DNA from: Palsa-892 sp035556215
GTDB taxonomy: Bacteria > Pseudomonadota > Alphaproteobacteria > Rhizobiales > Xanthobacteraceae
NCBI GenBank assembly: GCA_035556215.1
Contig: DATMFI010000007.1
Location: forward strand, 62,001 to 126,000
Direction of reading: 5' to 3'
DNA length: 64,000 bases
Shown here: positions 24,934 through 32,906 of the stretch, in pieces
Layout: every line of letters begins with the position of its first letter
How positions within the stretch are numbered: position 1 is the stretch's first letter
Notes under the pieces: model-generated
Told to the model about the DNA's origin: nothing
The model's input: only the letters and a program-made list of their open reading frames with translations
Databases searched by the model: none
Translations under genes and position numbers: made by a program

Positions 24934-26040
24934 ATGCGCATTGCACAAATCAGTCCGCTGATCGAAAGCGTGCCGCCGAAAAAATACGGCGGTACCGAGC
25001 GGGTGGTGTCGTGGCTGACCGAGGAACTGGTCAAACAGGGGCACGACGTCACATTATTCGCGAGCGGCGACTCGATCACCGAGGCAGAGCTAATTCCCTG
25101 CTCCGAGAAGGCGCTCCGGCTCGATCCGCGCTGCAAGGATACCTATCCGCATCTGATGATGATGCTGGATACGGCGCGAAGCTGTGCCCATGAATTCGAC
25201 ATCTTGCATTTTCACGTCGAATTCTTCCATCTACCGTTTTTTCGCCAGATGGCGGAGCGTACCCTGACGACGCTGCACAGCCGGCAGGATTTCCACGACT
25301 ACGGCCTTCTTTATAAAACCTATAATCGCATGCCGCTCGCGGCGATTTCCCGCTCACAGGCGAGCGCAATTCCGATGGCGAATGTCGTGAACGTCATTCA
25401 CCACGGCCTGCCCGTGAACTTGTTCAAGGCCAATCTGAAACCCAAGGGCGATTATCTCGCCTTCCTCGGCCGCATCGCGCGCGACAAGCGGCCGGACCGC
25501 GCCATCGAGATTGCTCGCGCGGCGGGCATTCCGCTCAAGATCGCGGCAAAGATTGATGCTGCGGATAAGCCCTATTACGAAGAGATCAAACATCTGTTCA
25601 ATCAGCCGGGCGTCGAATTCATCGGCGAAGTGAACGAGCGCGAAAAGCAGGACTTCCTCGGTAATGCGAGCGCGCTGCTATTCCCGATCGACTGGCCCGA
25701 GCCGTTCGGCCTCGTGATGATCGAGGCGATGGCCTGCGGCACGCCGGTGCTCGCTTTCCGCAACGGTTCGGTGCCGGAAGTGATCGACGAGGGCGTCACC
25801 GGCCACGTCGTCGATACGGTACAGCAGGCGATCGAGGTGCTGCCGCAAACGCTGGCGCTCGACCGCAAGCGGATCCGGGCGGTTTTCGACGAGCGCTTCA
25901 CGGCGGCGCGCATGGCGCGTGACTACGTCAAGCTCTATCGCCGTCTGCTCAAGAAACCGGCGCCGAACGAGATCGGCCGCATCCATGGCACGGGCGCGGG
26001 CCAAACACCGCAAATTTACGTCAGCCACGAAGCCAGCTGA
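24934..26040 (+). CDS. Glycosyltransferase family 4 protein
   Basis: A 368-residue GT-B glycosyltransferase. The N-terminal donor/acceptor loop MRIAQISPLIESVPPKKYGG and the C-terminal E-x7-E motif EPFGLVMIEAMACGTPV are typical of GT4 enzymes using nucleotide sugars. There is no membrane segment. The start at 24934 follows AAAGGAAAG; the longer frame from 24643 covers the promoter region of the divergent oxidase. It is monocistronic, ended by a strong hairpin at 26047-26078. The sugar acceptor is unknown. Confidence 0.9.
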   Translation: MRIAQISPLIESVPPKKYGGTERVVSWLTEELVKQGHDVTLFASGDSITEAELIPCSEKALRLDPRCKDTYPHLMMMLDTARSCAHEFDILHFHVEFFHLPFFRQMAERTLTTLHSRQDFHDYGLLYKTYNRMPLAAISRSQASAIPMANVVNVIHHGLPVNLFKANLKPKGDYLAFLGRIARDKRPDRAIEIARAAGIPLKIAAKIDAADKPYYEEIKHLFNQPGVEFIGEVNEREKQDFLGNASALLFPIDWPEPFGLVMIEAMACGTPVLAFRNGSVPEVIDEGVTGHVVDTVQQAIEVLPQTLALDRKRIRAVFDERFTAARMARDYVKLYRRLLKKPAPNEIGRIHGTGAGQTPQIYVSHEAS

Positions 26041-26046
26041 AGATTG

Positions 26047-26083
26047 CGGCTCCGGATCTTGCCATGGATCCGGAGCCGTTTCG
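26047..26083 (+). terminator. Terminator after the glycosyltransferase gene
   Basis: A perfect 12-bp stem CGGCTCCGGATC / GATCCGGAGCCG (26047-26058 with 26067-26078) with an 8-base loop, followed by a short TTT. Confidence 0.75.
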
Positions 26084-26196
26084 GCAGGTTTGATGCCGGT
26101 TTTGCCGGTCTGACTTGTCCGGTTTGGCTTGCTCAAGCGGGACGGGCCCGCTACTAAACCCGCGCTTTCAAAACAGAATGGAGCGCGCGGTTCGCC

Positions 26197-27852
26197 ATGG
26201 CGTCCTGGCAATATATTTATCAGATGAATGGGCTCTCCAAGACCTATCCGGGCGGCCGGAAGGTGCTGGATGGCATTCATCTTTCCTTCTACCCCGACGC
26301 CAAGATCGGCATCCTCGGCGTCAACGGTGCCGGCAAATCGACCTTGATGCGGATCATGGCGGGGTTGGACAAGGAGTTCACCGGCGAGGCCTTCGCCGCG
26401 AATGGCGCGCGCGTCGGGTATCTCTCGCAGGAGCCGCAGCTCGATCCGAACAAGAGCGTGCGCGAAAACGTCATGGAAGGCGTCGCCGACAAGCAGGCGC
26501 TGCTCGACCGCTACAACGAGATTGCCGCCAACTATTCGGAAGAAACCGCCGACGAGATGGCGAAACTGCAGGACGAGATCGAGGCCAAGGGGCTCTGGGA
26601 TCTCGACTCGAAAGTCGATCAGGCGATGGACGCGTTGCGCTGCCCGCCGGACGATGCCGATGTCTCGAAGCTTTCGGGCGGCGAGCGCCGCCGCGTCGCG
26701 CTGTGCCGTCTGCTGCTCGATCAGCCGGATCTGCTGCTCCTCGACGAGCCGACCAACCATCTCGATGCCGAAACGGTGTCGTGGCTCGAAAATCACCTGA
26801 AGGAATATCCCGGCGCCGTTCTGATCGTGACTCACGATCGCTACTTCCTCGACAACGTCACCGGCTGGATTCTGGAGCTCGATCGCGGCCGCGGCATTCC
26901 CTATCAGGGCAATTATTCGTCATGGCTCGAGCAGAAGCAGAAGCGCCTCGAGCAGGAAGGCCGCGAAGAAGAAGCGCGCCAGCGCGCCATCGAGCGCGAG
27001 CGCGAATGGATTTCGGCTTCTCCCAAGGCGCGCCAGGCCAAGAACAAGGCGCGCTTCCAGCGCTACGAAGAACTCGTCAAGAAAAGCAGCGAGAAGGCGC
27101 CGCAGACCGCGCAGATCATCATTCCGGTCGCCGAGCGGCTCGGCAGCAATGTCATCGAAGCCGAGAATCTCGCCAAGGCTTACGGCGACAATCTTTTGTT
27201 CGAGAATCTTTCCTTCAAATTGCCGCCGGGCGGCATCGTCGGCGTCATCGGCGCCAACGGCGCCGGCAAGACGACGCTGTTCCGCATGATCACCGGGCAG
27301 GAACAGCCCGACAGCGGCACGATCAAGATCGGCGAGACGGTGAGCCTCGGTTATGTCGACCAGAGCCGCGACTCGCTCGACGGCTCGAAGACCGTGTGGG
27401 AGGAAATCTCGAGCGGTAACGACATCATCACGCTCGGCAAGAAAGATGTGCAGAGCCGGGCTTACGTCGCGGCCTTCAACTTCAAGGGCGGCGACCAGCA
27501 GAAGAAGGTCGGTTCGCTCTCGGGCGGCGAGCGAAACCGCGTGCATCTCGCGAAGATGCTGCGCTCGGGCGCGAACGTCATCCTGCTCGACGAGCCGACC
27601 AACGATCTCGACGTCGATACGCTGCGCGCGCTCGAGGAAGCGCTCGAGGACTTCGCCGGCTGCGCCGTTATCATCAGCCACGATCGCTTCTTCCTCGACC
27701 GCATCGCGACCCATATGCTGGCCTTCGAGGGCGACAGTCATGTCGAATGGTTCGAGGGCAACTTCCAGGACTACGAAGCCGACAAGAAGCGGCGGCTCGG
27801 GGCGGCTGCCGAAATTCCGCACCGAATCAAATATAAGAAGTTCACGAGGTAA
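26197..27852 (+). CDS. ettA: Energy-dependent translational throttle protein EttA
   Basis: A 551-residue ABC-F protein without membrane segments that gates the ribosome's first peptide bond according to ADP/ATP ratio. Two ABC domains are complete: Walker A GVNGAGKST near residue 44 with signature LSGGERRRVALCRLLL, and GANGAGKTT near residue 351 with LSGGERNRVHLAKML. The linker includes the basic, charged coiled-coil segment about residues 245-300 with the P-site tRNA interaction motif region (EEEARQRAIERERE). The start MASWQYIYQM is typical for the family. Confidence 0.96.
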   Translation: MASWQYIYQMNGLSKTYPGGRKVLDGIHLSFYPDAKIGILGVNGAGKSTLMRIMAGLDKEFTGEAFAANGARVGYLSQEPQLDPNKSVRENVMEGVADKQALLDRYNEIAANYSEETADEMAKLQDEIEAKGLWDLDSKVDQAMDALRCPPDDADVSKLSGGERRRVALCRLLLDQPDLLLLDEPTNHLDAETVSWLENHLKEYPGAVLIVTHDRYFLDNVTGWILELDRGRGIPYQGNYSSWLEQKQKRLEQEGREEEARQRAIEREREWISASPKARQAKNKARFQRYEELVKKSSEKAPQTAQIIIPVAERLGSNVIEAENLAKAYGDNLLFENLSFKLPPGGIVGVIGANGAGKTTLFRMITGQEQPDSGTIKIGETVSLGYVDQSRDSLDGSKTVWEEISSGNDIITLGKKDVQSRAYVAAFNFKGGDQQKKVGSLSGGERNRVHLAKMLRSGANVILLDEPTNDLDVDTLRALEEALEDFAGCAVIISHDRFFLDRIATHMLAFEGDSHVEWFEGNFQDYEADKKRRLGAAAEIPHRIKYKKFTR

Positions 27853-27861
27853 GGAACTTCG

Positions 27862-29076
27862 ATGACACGCCACGCCGCGAAGATTGGTCTCATGCTGATT
27901 TTCGCGGCGTTTGTTTTGCCGGTTCCGGCGCTGGCCGATCCTGCCTTCGACAAGTTCATTCAGGATCTGTGGCCGCGTGCGCGGCAAATGGGCATTTCGC
28001 ACGCGACGTTCGCCAGCGCGACGCGCGGGCTTGAGCCCGACTTCTCGCTGCCCGATCTCGACATTCCCGGCAAGAAGCCGCCGGAGCAGCCCGAATTCAT
28101 TCAATCGCCCGCCGTCTATGTCTCCGAAAAGAGCATCGACCGGCTTGCCAATTACGCGCGGCAACTCTCGGCGCAATATGGCGCGCCGCTTGCCGCCATC
28201 GAGCAGCGCTATGGCGTCTCGCGCAATGTGCTCCTGGCGATCTGGGGCCGCGAGACGGATTTCGGCCGCTACAAGCTGCCGCATAACGCGATACAGGTGC
28301 TCGCAACACAGGCCTATATCGGCAAGCGCAAGGAGAAATTCCGCGAGGAATTGCTGCTGGCGCTGCGCATTTTGCAGGAAGGCCATGTGAAGCTCGCCGA
28401 CATGCGCAGTTCGTGGGCGGGCGCGATGGGCCTCACGCAATTTCTGCCGTCGGAGTTCTACAAATACGCCGTCGATTTCGACGGCGACGGCAAGCGCGAC
28501 ATCTGGAATTCGGTGCCGGATGCGCTTGCCGCCGCCGCGGGTCAGTTGAAAGCGAAAGGCTGGGTGACGGGCGAGCGCTGGGCTTATGAAGTGCGCGCGC
28601 CTGCGAACGCCGATTGCTCGATTGGCGTGCCTGAAGTGAAGCGGCCGATCCGCGACTGGGTGGCGGCGGGCTTCACGCCGTATCGGAAACTCTCACCGCA
28701 TGAGCTTGCGCAGGAAGCCTCGCTTTTGCAGCCGGAAGGGATTTACGGGCCGTCGTTTCTGACGCCGAAGAACTATTACGTGATCAAGGAATACAATTTT
28801 TCCGATCTCTACGTGCTGTTCGTCGGGCATCTTGCCGACAGGATCGGCGGCGGCGGGCCGTTCCATGGTGCCTGGGCGAAAATTCCGCTCATGAAAACGA
28901 AAGATGTCGAGACGATGCAGAAAGTGCTGACCGAGAAAGGCATCTATCGCGACAAGATCGACGGCAAGGCCGGGATGCAGACGCGCGCCGCGCTCGGGCA
29001 GTACCAGAAGCAAAGCCGTCTGAAGCTCGATTGCTGGCCGACAGCCGAAGTGCTGCGGCACATGCAGGCGCGGTAA
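27862..29076 (+). CDS. Lytic murein transglycosylase (MltB family) with peptidoglycan-binding domain
   Basis: A 404-residue periplasmic enzyme that cleaves glycan strands to 1,6-anhydro-muropeptides. A signal peptide (residues 1-25, ending PALADP) precedes the SLT_2 domain with catalytic Glu in AIWGRETDFGRYK and MGLTQFLPSEFY. A peptidoglycan_binding_1 domain (about residues 345-400: TMQKVLTEKGIYRDKIDGKAG, read with breaks) closes the protein. It starts 9 bases after ettA and may share its transcript. A bidirectional terminator follows. Confidence 0.93.
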   Translation: MTRHAAKIGLMLIFAAFVLPVPALADPAFDKFIQDLWPRARQMGISHATFASATRGLEPDFSLPDLDIPGKKPPEQPEFIQSPAVYVSEKSIDRLANYARQLSAQYGAPLAAIEQRYGVSRNVLLAIWGRETDFGRYKLPHNAIQVLATQAYIGKRKEKFREELLLALRILQEGHVKLADMRSSWAGAMGLTQFLPSEFYKYAVDFDGDGKRDIWNSVPDALAAAAGQLKAKGWVTGERWAYEVRAPANADCSIGVPEVKRPIRDWVAAGFTPYRKLSPHELAQEASLLQPEGIYGPSFLTPKNYYVIKEYNFSDLYVLFVGHLADRIGGGGPFHGAWAKIPLMKTKDVETMQKVLTEKGIYRDKIDGKAGMQTRAALGQYQKQSRLKLDCWPTAEVLRHMQAR

Positions 29077-29090
29077 CCTCCCAAACAGAA

Positions 29091-29114
29091 ACCGGCGGGA
29101 TCGCTCCCGCCGGT
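29091..29114. terminator. Bidirectional terminator
   Basis: ACCGGCGGGA-TCGC-TCCCGCCGGT, a perfect 10-bp stem with a 4-base loop between convergent genes, followed rightwards by TCAATTCAGATTT. Confidence 0.85.
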
Positions 29115-29136
29115 TCAATTCAGATTTCAGCCGAAA

Positions 29137-29481
29137 TTAGTACGGGCAGAAGAAGCGCGGACGGCTCCAGCCGACCTGGTTGCCCCAGCGATCGTACAGC
29201 GGACGGCGGGCCCAGTAACCGCCCGGGCAGCCGACCGGCGGGCGCGCGCCGTAGCCGTCATAATAGGCGTAGCCGTCAACCGGGGCGTATTGCGGATAGG
29301 CGTAGGCGGGCGGCGGCGGGCCGGCGAGGGCGTTGCCGATGATGGCGCCGCCGATGATGGCGCCGGCGCCAATCGCGGCGCCGCAATTCCAGCCGCAGCG
29401 CGCGTCGGCCGGGCCGGTGGTGGCGAGCGTGCCGGCGACGATCGCCGCCAGCGCTGCAAAGGTGAGGAATGCCTTCTTCAT
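29137..29481 (-). CDS. Small secreted Gly/Tyr/Pro-rich protein
   Basis: A 114-residue exported protein of the type common in Bradyrhizobium relatives. The signal peptide (residues 1-26) ends at GPADA. Next come two cysteines (CGWNC), a glycine-zipper-like stretch GAAIGAGAIIGGAIIGNALAG, then a Tyr/Pro-rich region and a C-terminal RWGNQVGW...CPY. The glycine zipper suggests membrane association. GGAGAA precedes the ATG. Function unknown. Confidence 0.8.
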   Translation of the reverse strand: MKKAFLTFAALAAIVAGTLATTGPADARCGWNCGAAIGAGAIIGGAIIGNALAGPPPPAYAYPQYAPVDGYAYYDGYGARPPVGCPGGYWARRPLYDRWGNQVGWSRPRFFCPY

Positions 29482-29777
29482 GGTAGTTCTCCTGGATGAT
29501 CTCGAAAGCGGCGACCGAATCGGGTCGTAAGCTAATTCTCGTGTTCCTTCGGTTCAATTATTCGAGGCGCGAAACGATTGCGATCGATTTCGTACCCCGT
29601 CATCGTTGCTGCTCTTCTAACACCCGTGAGCCCGATACCGCTGTGACTCGAGTCACGTTTTTCCGCGATCTGGAGGGCAAAAATGACTGGCAAATCAAGA
29701 TGCTGAACGGGCGTTCAGATTTCTTACACGATCATTGCAGTGCCACGGATCGTTGCGGCGGAATGGCGCAGGGGCCG
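29482..29777. other. Intergenic region with two palindromes, no gene seen
   Basis: This 296-base gap should hold the promoter of the leftward gene ending at 29137. I see no convincing gene. Two perfect palindromes stand out: GTGACTCGAGTCAC (29643-29656) and CTGAACGGGCGTTCAG (29703-29718, 7-bp arms). The second looks like a TetR-family operator, but no regulator lies nearby. Confidence 0.4.
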
Positions 29778-31133
29778 CTAGAGCGGCGTACCGGCAAGGT
29801 AGAGGAGAACGCCCGCGAGCGAGCAGGCTGCGAGCGTCACGATCATCCCCGACTTGAAGCGGAAGATCGCCATCGCGGCGGCAAGCGACAGGAAAAGCGC
29901 GGGCAGGTTGACGCTCGATAATACGGGTGCGTCGAAGGAGAACCCGAAGCGCTCAATGCGAAAGGCCGCGCTGAAGATCGTGTGGATCGCGAACCACACC
30001 GCAAGATTAAGAATGACGCCGACGACCGCGGCGGTGATCGCCGAAAGCGCGCCAGAAAGCGGTTTGTTGCCGCGCAGCTTCTCGATGAACGGCGCGCCGA
30101 GGAAAATCCACAGGAAGCAGGGCGTGAACGTAACCCAGGTCGCGAGCAGGCCGCCGAGCGTGCCTGCCAGCAGCGGCGAGAGCGCGCCGGGATCGCGGAA
30201 CGCGCCCATGAAGCCGACGAACTGCAACACCATGATGAGCGGGCCCGGTGTCGTTTCGGCCATGCCGAGACCGTCCAGCATTTCGCCCGCCGTCAGCCAT
30301 TGATATTGCGACACCGCCTGCTGCGCGACATAGGCGAGGGCGGCGTAAGCGCCGCCGAATGTCACCATCGCCATTTTGCTGAAGAAAATCGCGATCTCAC
30401 TGAAGACATCCGCGCGGCCAAAAAAGAGAATGAGAAGCGCGACCGGCGCGAGCCATAGTACGAGCCAGATGGCGGCTACGAGCAAAGTCTGTTTGAGCGT
30501 CGGGTTGGCGTGTGCCGGAAGTTGCGCGCCCAAGAGGTCGTCGCCGTCGTTATGTGAAGTGTTTCCGTGGCCGCCGCCGGCGAATGCCGGATGATCGAGT
30601 TTGGCAGCAAGGAAGCCGATCACCGCCGCGCCAAATACGATGAGCGGGAAAGGCACGGCAAAAAAGAAGATCAGCACGAAGGCAGCGGCGGCGAGCCATT
30701 GCATCGCATTTGCGCGCAGCGCTCGTTTCCCGATCCGCACGACGGCTTCGACGACGATCGCAAGCACCGCGGCTTTCAGTCCGAAGAAGAGAGCGGCCAC
30801 CCAACCGAGCTTGCCATAGAGCGCATAGACCCAGCTCAAGGCCATGATCGAGACGATGCCGGGCAGGATGAACAGGCCGCCGGCAACGATGCCGCCTTTG
30901 GTCTTGTGCATCAGCCAGCCGATATAAGTTGCGAGCTGCTGCGCCTCGGGGCCGGGCAGCAACATGCAGTAGTTGAGCGCGTGAAGAAAGCGGCTCTCCG
31001 AGATCCAGCGTTTTTCTTCGACGATGATCCGGTGCATCACCGCGATCTGGCCCGCAGGCCCGCCGAAGGAGAGCGCAGCGACCTTCAGCCAAACCGATGT
31101 TGCTTCGGCGAAGGAAGGAAAAGGGCGGTTCAT
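29778..31133 (-). CDS. chrA: Chromate transporter ChrA
   Basis: A 451-residue inner-membrane protein of the long (two-domain) CHR family that exports chromate. Each half repeats the same pattern: LSFGGPAGQIAVMH near the N-terminus and VTFGGAYAALAYVAQQAV in the second half, with LPGPEAQQLATYIGW and TTPGPLIMVLQFVGF. About ten to twelve hydrophobic helices are visible. The ATG at 31133 follows GGAGAA. It lies downstream of the ChrB-domain rhodanese gene on the same strand, with a GC-rich hairpin (31156-31173) between them. Confidence 0.95.
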   Translation of the reverse strand: MNRPFPSFAEATSVWLKVAALSFGGPAGQIAVMHRIIVEEKRWISESRFLHALNYCMLLPGPEAQQLATYIGWLMHKTKGGIVAGGLFILPGIVSIMALSWVYALYGKLGWVAALFFGLKAAVLAIVVEAVVRIGKRALRANAMQWLAAAAFVLIFFFAVPFPLIVFGAAVIGFLAAKLDHPAFAGGGHGNTSHNDGDDLLGAQLPAHANPTLKQTLLVAAIWLVLWLAPVALLILFFGRADVFSEIAIFFSKMAMVTFGGAYAALAYVAQQAVSQYQWLTAGEMLDGLGMAETTPGPLIMVLQFVGFMGAFRDPGALSPLLAGTLGGLLATWVTFTPCFLWIFLGAPFIEKLRGNKPLSGALSAITAAVVGVILNLAVWFAIHTIFSAAFRIERFGFSFDAPVLSSVNLPALFLSLAAAMAIFRFKSGMIVTLAACSLAGVLLYLAGTPL

Positions 31134-31155
31134 TTTTTCTCCGTGCCGAACCATA

Positions 31156-31173
31156 GCCGGAGTAAACTCCGGC
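31156..31173 (-). terminator. Intercistronic hairpin between chrB-like gene and chrA
   Basis: GCCGGAG-TTTA-CTCCGGC on the minus strand (7-bp stem). There is no clear T-run, so it is probably a processing or stabilising structure. Confidence 0.4.
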
Positions 31174-31205
31174 CATGGCGCTTCTCTAGTGGATTGCCGG
31201 AATTT

Positions 31206-32024
31206 TCACACGCTGGCTTTATGCTGCGGCCAGCCATGCGTTTCTTCGGTGGCGTCGCGGCACCAGCGGTAGAACGCATCGTAAAGCTCCATGCCGGCCT
31301 CGAGTTGCTCGAGGTCGTCGGCATACATGCGCGACAGCCCGAGCGAAGCGGCGAGCAGCCCCGCCGCCTCCGGTATGAGGTCGAGGCGGCCGGTGTCGGC
31401 GCCGCGCACGATCCTGGCGAGATGGAGAAGCGGCGCGGTCCCGATGCCGAATTCCTCGATCAGCACGTCGAAGGTGCAAAGCTCGCCGCGATGGCTCCAG
31501 AACGTATCCTCGATGTCGAACGGCACGCCGTTGAACCTGGCTGCGACGGACTTCACTTCGGCGGGCGTCACGAACAGGAAGACAGCCTGCGGGTCGAGAA
31601 AGCGGCGGATCAGCCACGGGCAGGCGATGCGGTCGATCTTTGGGCGCGAGCGCGTCACCCAGACGGTGCGGCCTTCGCTGTCGCGCGGCGGCAGCTTCGC
31701 GGGATTGGCGAGCGGCAAGCCGGCTTTTTTCCAGGCGCTGATGCCGCCGTCGAGAATTTCGGCGGCGATGCCTTCATGGCGCAGCCAGGCGGCGACGCCT
31801 TCGCTGAGTTTCAGGCCCTTGTCGCAGATCGCAATCGCGCTGCCGCCCGAGAATTCATGCGCCCAGGCGGCGACATCGGAGAAGGGGCGGCGAACAGAGC
31901 CCGGCACCAGCCGCGGATCGGCGGCGAAGTCCTCGCCGGTGCGGACGTCGATGAGGGCAGGACTTTTCGGCGTGCCGATCAGGCGCGCGAGTTTCTCGCA
32001 GGAGATTTTGTTGATGGCTGACAT
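31206..32024 (-). CDS. Rhodanese-ChrB fusion protein (chromate resistance)
   Basis: A 272-residue protein with an N-terminal rhodanese domain (ALIDVRTGEDFAADPRLVPGS, then ICDKGLKLS where the catalytic Cys is Cys of AICDKG) and a C-terminal ChrB domain (residues about 135-265: WVTRSRPKIDRIACPWLIRR, then FDIEDTFWSHRGELCTFDVL, read with breaks). ChrB acts in chromate sensing or reduction. The ATG at 32024 is used; the frame open to 32096 runs through the leader element and is not coding there. It is first in a chrB-chrA operon driven by the promoter at 32102-32131. Confidence 0.9.
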   Translation of the reverse strand: MSAINKISCEKLARLIGTPKSPALIDVRTGEDFAADPRLVPGSVRRPFSDVAAWAHEFSGGSAIAICDKGLKLSEGVAAWLRHEGIAAEILDGGISAWKKAGLPLANPAKLPPRDSEGRTVWVTRSRPKIDRIACPWLIRRFLDPQAVFLFVTPAEVKSVAARFNGVPFDIEDTFWSHRGELCTFDVLIEEFGIGTAPLLHLARIVRGADTGRLDLIPEAAGLLAASLGLSRMYADDLEQLEAGMELYDAFYRWCRDATEETHGWPQHKASV

Positions 32025-32344
32025 GATAAGCGTCCTGTGTTGCGCGGGACGCGATGCTTCGGCATGTCGCCTCGTGGGGAGATCGCAATTCCCCATGACT
32101 TATTAGAGTGCTGCTTTGGAATTCGAGTCAAGTGCGACGCCGCAGGCTCGGGCACGCCGCGATTGCGGCGTTCTTCACGCCATATCCGGCGGGCGGCTGG
32201 GGTCAATTCATAGCTTTCATCTTCCGAGAGTGCGGCGAGAGCCATAAGGCTGCGATCGCGATGATGCCACCAGGCCGAGAGCAGGGAGACAAAAGAGAGG
32301 AGGGAAGCGTATTTGAGCACGATAATTCTTCTGGCTGGCGGCAT
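31979..32344 (-). CDS. Possible small protein behind leader copy 2
   Basis: A frame of up to 121 residues starting at the ATG at 32344, with GGAGG 7 bases upstream and leader copy 2 just before it. The first 50 residues (IIVLKYASLLSFVSLLSAWW, then HHRDRSLMALAALSE) form one hydrophobic helix and a charged segment and look real. From about residue 78 the frame runs through promoter and leader copy 1 and overlaps the rhodanese-ChrB start, so either the protein has a recently extended C-terminus or its true stop was lost. Function unknown. Confidence 0.4.
   Translation of the reverse strand: MPPARRIIVLKYASLLSFVSLLSAWWHHRDRSLMALAALSEDESYELTPAARRIWREERRNRGVPEPAASHLTRIPKQHSNKSWGIAISPRGDMPKHRVPRNTGRLSCQPSTKSPARNSRA
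32045..32096 (-). ncRNA. Structured leader element, copy 1 (chromate operon)
   Basis: The 5' UTR of the chrB-chrA operon. Read on the minus strand it forms TGGGGA-ATTGCGATC-TCCCCA and then GCG-AC-ATGC-CGAA-GCAT-CGC, a bulged hairpin with a stable-looking tetraloop. It begins about 6 bases after the -10 box and ends about 21 bases before the start codon. A near-identical copy lies at 32361-32413. It may be the chrB RNA motif predicted by comparative genomics in alphaproteobacteria; I could not check this. Confidence 0.6.
32102..32131 (-). promoter_or_regulatory. Promoter of the chromate operon
   Basis: On the minus strand TTGACT (32126-32131), an 18-base spacer, then TCTAAT (32102-32107). Transcription would start at or just before leader copy 1. 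Confidence 0.7.
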
Positions 32345-32360
32345 GGGCGTCCTCCGAAAA

Positions 32361-32413
32361 CGGGACGCGATGCTTCGGCATGTCGCCTCATGGGGAGATC
32401 GCAATTTCCCCAT
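32361..32413 (-). ncRNA. Structured leader element, copy 2
   Basis: About 53 bases nearly identical to copy 1, with one A/G change in the first stem region and one extra A in its loop: ATGGGGA pairs with TCCCCAT (7 bp), then the same bulged ATGC-CGAA-GCAT hairpin. It lies between its own promoter (32422-32448) and the small protein start at 32344. Stem pairing is preserved between copies: the C/T difference keeps or extends base pairs. Confidence 0.6.
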
Positions 32414-32421
32414 GCGCGCGA

Positions 32422-32448
32422 ATTAAAGCGTGCGGCCGGGCATGTCAA
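32422..32448 (-). promoter_or_regulatory. Promoter upstream of leader copy 2
   Basis: On the minus strand TTGACA (32443-32448), 15-base spacer, TTTAAT (32422-32427). The leader begins about 9 bases downstream of the -10, as for copy 1. Confidence 0.6.
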
Positions 32449-32540
32449 GCAAAGCCGCCAAAAACCGCCACGATCTGCCAGGATGCTGAGGGAACCAGCC
32501 GCCCGCCCGCCGGTTATTTGGGACACGCATGGAGACCGAG

Positions 32541-32756
32541 ATGCACAAATGCTCGCTCAAGATCGTCGCATTGCTCGCCGCCGCCGCTTTCGCCTTGTCG
32601 CTCGGTACGACCGGCGCCGATGCCGCCAAGAAGAAAAAGAAGAAGCGCTATTATTATGACTCCTATTCGCAGGGTTATTACCCGCGCACCAATGCGGGGC
32701 ATAATCAGTGCATGCGCGACCAGATCCGCTTTCCGGCGCTTGATATCCGCTGCTGA
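32541..32756 (+). CDS. Small secreted basic, Tyr-rich protein
   Basis: A 71-residue exported protein. The signal peptide (MHKCSLKIVALLAAAAFALS...) ends near GADA, followed by a block of about seven lysines, YYYDSYSQGYY and a C-terminal part with two cysteines (NQCMRDQIRFPALDIRC). GGAG lies 6 bases before the ATG at 32541; an ATG at 32529 is also in frame. It may bind envelope or surface polymers. Function unknown. Confidence 0.7.
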   Translation: MHKCSLKIVALLAAAAFALSLGTTGADAAKKKKKKRYYYDSYSQGYYPRTNAGHNQCMRDQIRFPALDIRC

Positions 32757-32906
32757 TGCCTTTGCGCAGAACGGGACAAATGCGCTGAAACAGGGAGTTG
32801 TTTCGTTATTGCACTGACGCTTTTTGTTGCTGCGCAAACAATCCTGTCCGGTTGCCGGAATATCGTCCTTCCGTCATATTCTTCCGCGGCGATGACAGGG
32901 ATGACG

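Noticed and set aside
31979..32413. Starting the small protein at 32413 inside the leader
   Set aside because: The upstream codons lie in leader copy 2, and the good ribosome-binding site serves the ATG at 32344.
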